Source of the DNA: Catenaria anguillulae PL171
Lineage: Eukaryota; Blastocladiomycota; Blastocladiomycetes; Blastocladiales; Catenariaceae
Length of the DNA: 64,000 bases
Assembly: GCA_002102555.1 (NCBI GenBank)
Contig: MCFL01000081.1
Location: 1 to 64,000, forward strand
Direction of reading: 5' to 3'
A program made the position numbers and the translations under genes. The notes under the pieces were generated by a model that was not told the DNA's origin, searched no databases, and worked only from the letters and a program-made list of their open reading frames with translations. This document shows, piece by piece, positions 46,737 through 56,215 of this stretch; positions within the stretch are counted from its first letter, which is position 1, and every line of letters starts with the position of its first letter.

Positions 46737-48012
46737 GTTCCCGCAAGCTCGATCCTTTCATATCATTGTCGATTTGCTGTCCATGTGGTGTCGCGGTCTC
46801 ATTGTTCCTGGGCCTGTGTTTCGATTCTAATCGTGTGCACTTTGTTCTCTATACACAAGATGCTGTAAAATGCTGTCGTGAATTGAGGCAAAAACAATTC
46901 AATCTTGCAATTTGAGTGGCAGAGTATGTCAATATCTGCTTGGTGATGTAGATGGCGCGACGATGGCCCTTCGCGTTCGCTTTGCACCACCCTTGCCCAA
47001 ATTCATTCAGCACTATCGACTGGAAAGACTGCTCCGAGGATGATTTGCGACAGGTTGATACATCGAGCCCAATGGGATCAACATCAGGCTAATAAAGCCG
47101 CCAATATCGATGACGTCAATTGGCTGTTGCGATGCAAGCGCTCGTTGTCGACTGTCATCAAGCGATAAACCGACCGGATGCTGCCAACGGTTACCGCGGC
47201 CGGAGATGCATGGCATCAGCTTGGGACCATTTCGGCTGGAGGAGACCTTGCGGTGGGAGGAGTAACCGACCGGTACTGTGATGCTTGGCGATGTCGATGG
47301 CACGTTGTCCGTTGTCGGCCGTCATCAAGAAAACGGACAGGGAACTGGCAGTTAGCATGGATCCGACATGGCACCAGCTCGAGAACTTTTTGGCTGGAGG
47401 AGACCTTGCGGTGAAATGGCCGCGGCTACATCGGCATTTATGTGGTAGGTACCGACCATTGACGCAGGAAAGGCTCGTGAAAGGGTTTGCAGGTGATCAA
47501 TGCTTTTGCATACATAAAGAGTCCTGTATAGGTATCCCAATCAACTTGACGTTGTCCATGCACTTGCCCTGTTTGTCTCGGCATTTGTCTCGCAGCGCAT
47601 GCATGCGGTAAATATTGGGCATGTAAGACGATGGAGCATGAACAAACACGTGAATCAATGCGGTCAATGTGAGACATGGCATGCGCATGCGCTCCCACTT
47701 TGAGACTACTTTGAGAAGGCACAGGGATGCCGGTAATATGCTCCCTTGAAAACGGTGGTTTGGTGTGCGGCATAGCAAACGGTGGGGTGATACAAAATCC
47801 GTCACTCTCGTGCCGACAGCCAACTTTCAAGGCACCTAGGTCGGGCAACGCCCGTACGATTATCAAGCTGGCCAAGCGGAAGGTACAAATACCAGCCATG
47901 ACCCTTCTCGCCTGAATCGGTCAGATGCTCTTCACAAGCTCAGTCTGTCCATTGCTCTGCAGTCACACACGCCTTGCTTCGATCCTCACACCTCCATTCG
48001 CAACACTTCATC
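46737..48012. other. Spacer between ten-cysteine genes B and C, with repeat fragments
   Basis: About 1.3 kb. Two related segments lie about 160 bp apart and share GGCTGGAGGAGACCTTGCGG (near 47234 and 47392). Read on the minus strand, one encodes an ankyrin-like fragment (NGQRAIDIAKHHSTGRLL, about 47270-47330), but no full gene survives. Confidence 0.4.
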
Positions 48013-48489
48013 ATGCTTTCCTGCACCTACTCTGTTGCCTTTGCACTTGTTGCCTTGCTTGCTCTCGTCAACAACGTCACTGGTCCGTATTGAAGTCCTT
48101 TCTCACTTGCCCAATCCCGCCGACTGCTTATGTCAACGCGTCATGTCGATTCCGCAGCCATCAGCGACTGCTGCCGCACCAACACCGACTGCACCCAAGT
48201 CAGCAAGGACGTCGAGATTGTGTGCGTGCACGAAGTGACCATGACGGAGGTTTGCCAAGTCGGAAACGCTCTGATGCCCAAGGACTGCCGCTGGCGCCGC
48301 CACTTCTTTGGCAGCATGGGCTCACCACAGTCGGCGAGCACCGAGTGTTTTATCAAGGCCAATTGTGCCGAGCACCGCGGCTGGTACAAGCACGACATTC
48401 GCCGTGACAATGCTTGGTGCTACACGAACGGATTCAACCCGGGTTGGGAGGCCGCCCAGCGGTGGTATGATGCGTCGCCCACCTGCTAA
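48013..48489 (+). CDS. Small secreted ten-cysteine protein C
   Basis: Two exons, 48013-48082 and 48158-48489, give 133 aa. The signal peptide is MLSCTYSVAFALVALLALV; the 75-bp phase-1 intron ends TTCCGCAG. The mature form starts AISDCCRTNTDCTQVSKD and has the same ten-cysteine spacing as A. Conserved blocks are CRWRRHFFGSMGSP, GWYKHDIR and AWCYTNGFNPGWEAAQRWY. It ends CTYxx-type variation only at the last residues (DASPTC). Third member of the tandem array. Confidence 0.85.
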
Positions 48490-48960
48490 TCAGACAAGTG
48501 CCATGACCACGTGGCTGCAGCCTGAGAAGATGTTGTCGTATGGATGTTTCGTGTTCCCAGATGGTGATGATTGTATGGACGGAGAAATGAATTCAGTCCC
48601 AGATCCTATTCGTACCTGTGCAACAGTGGTAAATACTTGTCCAGAGCATGACGCCTCCCTTGTTGGAACGATCAGGGACGATCAAATGCGGTGCAGTCAG
48701 GTTGCCGTCGTGAAACACGGTACGGTCGGCGGAGACATGTTCCAAAAGCCGAATGGGCGTGCGGTGCGATCGAGCGGCAGCATAGCTGATTGTCTTCGAC
48801 TTGGTCGCTTACGCCGAGCTCGATTGCGCCCAACCCAAGGCCCACCACGCAAAGCAAATGGTACAAATGGACGGCCCTTCCCGCCGAATGGATGCCGGTG
48901 TTCGCGCCAACGACTCGAGTGACACCTAACACCCCCGTCTTGATACCTCTTCCAACAACC
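48490..48960. other. Spacer between ten-cysteine genes C and D
   Basis: About 470 bases with no supported gene; it presumably holds the promoter of gene D. Confidence 0.35.
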
Positions 48961-49447
48961 ATGTCTTGCCGCAATTCATTTGCCATCCTTGTAATCGCTG
49001 CCTTGCTGGCCATCCTCGCCAGCACCGTCAATGCCGGTACGAACCATTACCGGCGTTCAACTTCGTACCCTGACCCTGATCTGACAGCGACTGCCGTGTC
49101 GTAACGATACAAACGCAGCCCTCCCAACCTGCTGCCGCACCAAGGACAGCTGTGACCAAGTCAACAAGAACGTCGACATCATTTGCGTGCGCGAGGTGAC
49201 TCGCGTGGAAGAATGCGTGTTTCAAAAGATCCGGACGTCCAAAAAATGTCGCTGGCGCCGTCACTTTTTCGGGCGCATGAACTCGCCTCAAACGGCGGGT
49301 ACCGAGTGCTTTGTCAAGGAGGACTGTGCCGAGAGTATGGGCTGGTACAAGCACGACATTCGCTACGACGATGCCTGGTGCTACACGCGGACCAACCCTG
49401 GGTGGGAAGCGGCGCGCCGGTGGTATGAAGCGTCGCCCAACTGCTAA
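48961..49447 (+). CDS. Small secreted ten-cysteine protein D
   Basis: Two exons, 48961-49036 and 49119-49447, give 134 aa. The signal peptide is MSCRNSFAILVIAALLAILA; the 82-bp phase-1 intron starts G|GTACGA and ends AAACGCAG. The mature form begins ALPTCCRTKDSCDQVNKN. It is the most diverged member (CVFQKIRTSKKCRWRRHFFG), yet all ten cysteines and their spacing hold, with x20 before the last. GWYKHDIR, AWCYTRTNPGWEAARRWY remain. Charge is more basic than in A-C. It ends about 120 bases before the LDAH-like gene. Confidence 0.85.
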
Positions 49448-49568
49448 AATCATGTCGCGACGGACGGTTGGCCGGAAGAGCAGTCCGCGATCAGCTGAGG
49501 TCGGATGGTTGCGCGTCTTTTGCAGATGTATACCTCGTTTGTGTATATCAGTACGGGCAATAGACTGA

Positions 49569-51194
49569 ATGTCTCGTCACGCGTTGGGAGCCGGGAGCCG
49601 TGGCGGCGGTGATGCATTCGTTCGTCAGCCGGAAAAATTGTTGGGCAGACCCGAAGGCATAGGTCAATACTTTTTTACACCTCCCAATCATCACATCAGG
49701 GAAAAGAACCTGATGAATACTATTGGCAACACCATTTGCCGCCGTTCTAGCTGCCATTTCGTTACCGTGCTCAAGCACCGTCACCCCCTCGCTCGACCCA
49801 AGTCTGCCTCCGCTGCCTCCGCCCGTTTGTCTCGCACTGCGCTCATCTACTCGGACTCCAGCGCCAAGGGCGATTTCTCACCGAACCAACCCATCCCAGC
49901 CGACCCACAAAATCGCATCGTCAACATGCTCGCTTCAAACGACTCGGCCTCTGCCCAAGGACCAATGACAATCTCGGCACCCACTTCATCCAAGGTGATC
50001 ACATCCTTGACGAGCCTGCCTTCTCGTACCCCGTTGTACGGAGCGACTTTCTACCTCAATCTGCCCCACGCCAAATCCGCAGGCGAACATCCGACCGAAC
50101 TGCTTGTATGGAAGTCTGCTGCTGCTGCCGCTGCCCCAGAAGCCGCGCCACCCGCCAAGCATGTCTTTCTGATGATTCCGGGCAACCCGGGCGTGGTGGA
50201 CTACTACCAAGAGTTCTTGTCCACGGTCCATGATTCGCTCGCCGGCCAAGTAGACATCATTTGCACGCAACACCTTGGTCATGCGCATCATGCCCATTCT
50301 CAGGATGGCGCCAAGCAGCATGGGCATTACACCCTGCAGGACCAGATTCGCCACAAGCTGCATTTGATTGATCACATCTTGAGTGTGTATCCGTCGGACA
50401 CTGTGGTGCATTTGGCGGGGCATTCGGTTGGGTCATGGATCACGTTGCAAGTGTTGAAGGTTCGCGGGCAAAAGTGGGCTGCGCAAGGCCGGTTGGGCAA
50501 AGTAATGCTGCTGTTTCCCACGATTGCCAAGATTTTCCATTCGTCCAATGGTCAAACGATTGGAGTACGTATCTCATTGGTGCCTCTCTCTCTTTCTCTG
50601 TCAATTTTTCTTTCTGTATTGTCTTCGTTTTTGTGCCCATGTCCCTCACACATGCTCCATCTTTCACTTATGTAGCGTGCAACCCTGTACCGCCCCGTGC
50701 GCTTTGCAGCACAATCCATCCTGTCAGTCCTCAACACTTTTCTCCCGCACGCCCTCACTGACCGCCTTGTGTCCCTCTTGACCGACCTCCCGCCCGAGCA
50801 CCACGACACAACGCTCAACAAGTTGCTCCACCCGCACGTTGCCCGGCATGCCCTCGGTATGGGCGCGGATGAAATGCATCAAATCGCGGAATTGGACGTG
50901 CCTTTGCTCGACCAATTCATGGAGCACTTGATCCTCTACTATGGCGCAAACGACGGGTGGGTGCCGCGTGAGCGGTACGACGAGGTAAAGCGGTGGTGGC
51001 CCGAGCATCCGGGGATTTATTTGTGCCAGGACGACTTTGCGCATGCCTTTGTGTTGGATCACGGGCGGCCCATGGGCGTCAAGGTGGCCGGGTGGATTCG
51101 CGAGGCAGTCGGTGGGGATGCCGGGGTTCATGCAAAGGGTGGTGCGGACGGAAGAAGAGCTTCGCCATCGGCGCCCACAACGCCGAGCAGGTGA
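49569..51194 (+). CDS. LDAH-like alpha/beta hydrolase (lipid-droplet-associated hydrolase)
   Basis: Two exons, 49569-50564 and 50676-51194, give 504 aa from the longest ATG. A 111-bp intron (GGA|GTACGT ... TATGTAG) joins SSNGQTIG to RATLYRPVRF. The fold is an alpha/beta hydrolase of the LDAH (DUF2305) family. FLMIPGNPGVVDYYQEF is the oxyanion loop. HLGHAH follows. LAGHSVGSW is the nucleophile elbow with Ser. LLFPTIAKI is conserved. YGANDGWVP holds the likely Asp and QDDFAHAFVLDHG the likely His. LDAH acts at lipid droplets; its substrate is debated. Homologs are about 300 aa, so the first 120 residues are suspect, and ATGs at 49713 or 49926 may be the real start. A GTGAGT just before the stop could mark an alternative 3' exon. 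Confidence 0.85.
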
Positions 51195-51641
51195 GTGCTG
51201 GCGGTTCTTGGACTTGGTTGACAGCGTGAGGTAACGACCGACATTGCGCTTCCGTTGCTGTACGTGTGTAATTTGTCAATTCCCAATGATCGTTCGACAA
51301 CGTTTTGAGCTCCGATGATTGCCAGCTGGGACAGGAGCATGTGACTGAGTCGATTCGCGAGAGTCATGGTGGCAGCGAGCTGAGCGAAGATTACGGAGCA
51401 GGCACAGGCACAGGCACAGGGAGACTTTCCCAAGTGTTGCTTCAGAAAGTCTTTGGTCGAAGCTGTTGGTGTATATTCAATTTGACTCAAATGCGGCCAT
51501 GTCCCCTTCAAATCATCACAATGAACCCTTTGCAACCCTCGCAAGCAACCGCTGTTGACCGATACCGTCAACCACCGCCGTGCCAGTGACCACACGGACG
51601 TCCCAATAAACGACCTCATCGCTCGCCCGCGATCTCGTCAT
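51195..51641. other. Intergenic
   Basis: About 450 bases between the LDAH-like gene and F-box-like paralog 2, including a short CAGGCA repeat near 51401-51419. No gene is seen. Confidence 0.35.
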
Positions 51642-53823
51642 ATGATGTCCAAGCAGGCGCAACAGCCCATGTCCTCGATCGTCCCCGAGGAACTGCTACT
51701 CGACATCCTCAGCCTGTGCCGGCCCGTTGCGCATCTGCCTGCCACTTGCCAAACGTTGCAGGCAAGCTTTGCCGTGCCGGCCAAGCAGCCCCATCGGATC
51801 TGGCTGCAGCGCCAGCAGCACAACCTCATCTTTCAAAGCCACGAGTATGCCCGCTACGTCACCAAGATCCTCGTACAGGAACGACCGTTGCGGCGAGCGA
51901 TAATGGTCTCGCCCGTCTCCTTTTACCTCAAAGCGGCAACGCGCAAGTTTGCTCCCCTTGTGGCAGCCGACCCCGGAACGCAACCAAGTCCGGCAACGGT
52001 CCTCTCTGCATCGTGCATCGAGTGGCTCTTCAGTCAAGTTGGCCCGTTTCAAAACCTGCGTCGACAAGGGTCTCGTGTCGATTTGCTGTCGGAACTGCAG
52101 CGAGCCAGAGCAGACCTTTTTGCAAGCGACGCTCCGGCGCTCACATGGCGCCTCGTTCCCGATTCGTTGCTGCTGGCCGCCTACTTCATTCGAATGTCGC
52201 AGCTCGACCTGCTCCAAGCCACCCTTGTGCATCTCCGCTCGCTCTTGCCAAATCTCGGCAAGACTTTGGCAACATATCGCGATTGGTATCCAATCACTTG
52301 CGCATCGTTGAATTACTACTATTTCGGCTACGGCGACGACACTGCCTTGTCATACCCAACACTTGTCAGCACGTTCGCTCTGGTCGATTGGTCGTCTCCT
52401 GCGCTCGAAATCATCTCGCGCGTATTTGCCGATGATGGGTTTGACGTAACCATTTCCGCCAACTTTGCTGCCTCTAACCCGGGCATTCTCAATGCCATGA
52501 TGCGCCGCCTCGAGCAAATTTCCTTTCCCCCCTCAGACTCGCGCCGTGTTCTCGCGATTCTCGAGTGGTTCCAGCGCCATGGAGCCTACGTCAGCCCCGA
52601 GCACTGCCCATTTGTTTCCATACATGTTGCGCACAGCTACCCTGTTTTCGCCGATGTCCTTGCTCAACACGATTTGGCTCGACTTCCTCATGTCGCGAGT
52701 GGCCAGGCCAAGGATCAGCTTGGCAGGCTGATTGGCCAATATGTCATGACGCAGGGACGATCTGATTATCTGCAACTTGCGCTGGAGCATGGCCTCCTCA
52801 ATCACCAAAATGTTGGCTCACTGTTCCATCATGCCGTCTTGACTGGCAACAAGGCGTTGGCGGACACGATTGCCGCCCAGTGTATCAAAAGCAACAGCCA
52901 GTTGCATGACGTTGTGCATTACGGTTCGTTCACATGATTTTTTCGTTCTCATCTCAGTAAAAGCGAACGCTCACGCACGTTGGTGATACCTCACAGTGTT
53001 CGTCCATGCTTCCTTTGCCAAGGAAGAGACACCCGCGGACCACTTTGTCGCCCTGCTCAACTGCCTCGTCACTTATGCTTATCCCAACAGCAGCAGCCGG
53101 GACCCAACCGACTTTCTCATCACCAAATCCAGTAATGCCCGCACCACCTCTGTCAGCAGCCTCCGGTCAACAAAGTGCCTCAACACCATCCTGTTTGACC
53201 GGCGTGCAAACTTGCTCTTTGCATGGGACTTGCCGAGGTACTTGAGCGCGCGACTGAGCCCCGTGATTGGATGGGTCGGAAGTGCCGATGACGTCCAATT
53301 TCTGTCCAAGGTGATTGACGAGTGTGCCGTGCATCACGCCACAACAACGTGGGATGCCCTGGATTTCCAGCAAGTCGTTTGGGCGTGTGCAATTCGGATG
53401 ACTGCGCTGGCGTACGAGGTGACGGAGCACCAGGCAAGTGTGAGGGAGGTGGGCGACGAGGAGATGACAAACGTCGAGTTTGTCGCGGCAGCGGCATTGG
53501 CGAGAATCAAGACCGACGTCACGTTTACCCAGCTCATTCCTTTGTCGTGCACAAATGCATTTCGCGCGGCAATCGCGCCTGCAACAGCCATCCGGCCGCG
53601 ACTTTCGCGTACGTGCGACCGAGCTCAACCGCGCACCGTCCGCAGTGTACTCGTCAACACCTTGTTCCGGCTCGACCCAAAGTTTGTCTTTTCGTATGCA
53701 TTCGCCAAGTTTCGATCGCATGCGATGGATCATTTTGATCCGGCAACGGCACTCGATTTGGCCGATTTCAAGTTCCCATTCTTGTTCAAGCCTGGAAGCA
53801 ACTGCCCGAGGCTGCGATCGTAA
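51642..53823 (+). CDS. F-box-like protein, paralog 2
   Basis: Two exons, 51642-52923 and 52997-53823, give 702 aa. The frame opens at TTG 51555, so the ATG at 51642 is used. The 73-bp intron (TACG|GTTCGT ... CTCACAG) is phase 1. The F-box-like start reads IVPEELLLDILSLCRPVAHL. The body (SFYLKAATRKF, LLAAYFIRMSQLDLLQATL, YPTLVSTFALVDWSSPALEI) aligns throughout with paralogs 1 and 3. The end is odd. After the stop at 53823 a different frame stays open to 54056 and encodes a hydrophobic, helix-like segment (VNVHSAVGLVRVALEAATGE). An indel or an unrecognised intron may have cut the C-terminus short. Confidence 0.8.
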
Positions 53824-54515
53824 AGTGGGTCAACGTACACAGTGCTGTGGGATTGGTCAGGGTTGCGCTCGAGGCCGCGACTGGAGAGGATGATCATGTG
53901 ACGGTAGGTGAGATTGTGGCTGTGGTGGATCGGTTGCCGGGCAAGATTAGAAGATCCTGGCAGTTTGTTGTTGGGTTGCGTTCTCTCATGAGAAAGATGC
54001 CGGCGAGGGCGGCGGTGCTTGAGCGAGGGTTGGAGCAGAGTCAGTGGATTGATTAGCGGGAGCAAATGAAGCGGTTTGAGCCAGCGCAAACGGAGGAGGT
54101 GGTGGATTGTGAGGGAGCCGAGGAAAATGATTGCATGTTTGAGGAATTTGTCATATGGTGAATAACTTGGAGGTGAATACAGACAAGTTGATTTTGTGCA
54201 TGCCGGTTGATGATGGTCAACTCAACGTCACGCCGATTCCAGCAGATGGAAAGTTGAACAAAATCGACAACATAGACCACAAATCACCTACCTTACATAC
54301 CCGAAACCCCCTGACGATCCGCCCGACGGGGCGTGACGCCTCGACCTCGGAACTGGTATAATGGTTGGGATAGTGTACTTTCGGGTTTTGATTTGGTTTG
54401 TGTTCGGCAGGTGGTAGGCGAGGGTAATTGCCCGTGTGGATGATGAGGCCGCGTGGGTGTAGCTGTCTCGGACCGCCGGCATGCCTTTGTCCTTCCGTGC
54501 TTCGGCCCTGCTGCC

Positions 54516-54548
<33 letters not shown>

Positions 54549-54885
54549 CGGAGTCATGAACTGTGATGTCGACGTCAATACATTGGCCAGAATTACTTAT
54601 GTATTGTTACCATGGTATGATATGAAACCGTCAACGCAAAGTGAATGAAACTGCTATGTACATATGAGAACCATTCGCTCACTTCTGTTCCAATGTGTGG
54701 CAAGTCTGTGCAACCAGCAGCTGATCAGCACCACGAACAAGGAGGGGCTTCCTGCCGCGAGGGGAGACGGATGGCTGTTGGAAGTGGATGGGGAATACGG
54801 AGCTCTTTAGAACAGAATATAGTCCACGTACTACCGATAACTTCCGCTGGCCACGCCGACCACCATCACCACCGTACTTAACATT
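53824..54885. other. Intergenic with possible remnant coding and a poly(A) tract
   Basis: The first 230 bases keep an open frame that may belong to the preceding F-box-like gene. The rest has no gene. A 29-base A run lies at 54516-54544. Confidence 0.35.
54516..54544 (+). repeat. 29-base poly(A) tract
   Basis: An uninterrupted run of A in a GC-rich context. It could be slippage or the tail of a retroposed copy; I found no flanking duplication. Confidence 0.9.
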
Positions 54886-56070
54886 ATGACGACCTCACCA
54901 ACCGACCAATCTGGGCCGGATGCGTCCGAGTCGGCCGGCGACTCGGTATCTTCGCTCCTGCCCGCCGAACTCTTGCTCAGCGTCCTTTCCCTCTGCTGTC
55001 CGATCTCACGCCTTCCCTCAACTTGCCGAGCACTGTCCGCAAGCCTTTCCCCCGGCAGTCAACCCCAGCGCATTTGGTTCCAGCATCTGGCCCAGCAAGT
55101 CATCTTCCGCAATCCCGAGCACAATCCAAAGGTGGTCAATTGGTGCTATTCCCCGGAGCTTCCGCACCATAGCAACAACGAACGGTACCCCTCGATTGCT
55201 CAAATCGAGTCGCCCATGTCCTACTATCTCAAGGCGAGTATCCCAGCAGATGGTCGTTCAATTTTCCGTGGTGGTTGTGCTTCGGGACTGGCGCCCGAGC
55301 CCGGTTCGCAACTGCCGGCAACCATTTTTACCAAGGATTTCGTTCAGGTGCTCTTTAGTTCCGCGGGGCCGTTTGCAAAGTTTCAGCGACACAATGTGGA
55401 AACGGATTTGGTGGCCATGCTCGAACGCATCCGCCCAGACGAGATCTTCGACGACGATGGCAGTGGACAACCAGCGTTTGCGCGCACTTGGCACTTAATT
55501 CCGGATGCTTTCTTGCTGGCAACCTTCTTCATCCGAACGTCCCAGCTTGACTTGCTCCATGTCACCCTCACACACCTCCGCTCGTTGTTTCCAACGCTAG
55601 GCGCAGCCTCGGCGCCATTCCAAATTTGGTCTCGCTTGATGCTTGATAATCGCACATCCGTCCTCGCATGGCTCTCCAACATTACTGCCCATTCGGACTT
55701 GTCCATGACTTATCCGACATTCTTGTGCTCGATTGGTCGTTACCTACCCTTCAAGTCATTTCACGCGTGTTTGCCGACTCGTGCGACGCATCAACCATAG
55801 CCGCGCTTGTCACCACGAGTCGGCCGCTTTTTTCTTGCTTGATGTGTACACTGGAGCAAGTTACATCACCGCCATCCAGCTCGGCACGTGTCGTTGACGT
55901 TCTTCGCTGGTTGCGCAATAACAAGGCGCTCATCGACCTGCAGCACTTTGCAGCCGTTTCAGTTTGGACTGGCAACAGCTTGTGGCGTGCCACGTCTCAC
56001 TCAGTCAGATCAGTGAACCATCCCCAACACAACTCGGAATCACTCGGGATCAGATTGGAAGATTGAGGTT
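54886..56070 (+). pseudogene. F-box-like paralog 3, frameshifted and truncated
   Basis: ATG at 54886 opens a 304-codon frame closely matching paralogs 1 and 2 (LLPAELLLSVLSLCCPISRL at the F-box, then IESPMSYYLKAS, LLATFFIRTSQLDLLHVTL). Near 55735 homology jumps to another frame (LDWSLPTLQVISRVFADSC, as in paralog 2 VDWSSPALEIISRVFADDG). It continues to about 56000, then jumps again to a frame ending RDQIGRLRF at about 56070. Beyond that the sequence is a retroelement. The last 300 or so residues expected from the paralogs are missing. A frameshift plus insertion makes this a pseudogene; a very short intron at 55735 is less likely because no splice signals fit. Confidence 0.75.
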
Positions 56071-56083
56071 TTGTGTACTATTG

Positions 56084-56090
56084 TATATAA
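56084..56090 (+). promoter_or_regulatory. TATA box of the retroelement
   Basis: TATATAA about 130 bases before the Gag-protease ATG, at the junction with the broken F-box-like gene. Confidence 0.5.
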
Positions 56091-56215
56091 GGGGAGCGGG
56101 ACCCACACCCGGGTTCTGCTCCTCAGCTAGAGTATACTCGTTCCTATCGACCTTTGCTGTCTCCCTTTTCATTTTTTTTCGATAAGGAAGCTGCCCACAA
56201 CATCTCAACCTCATC

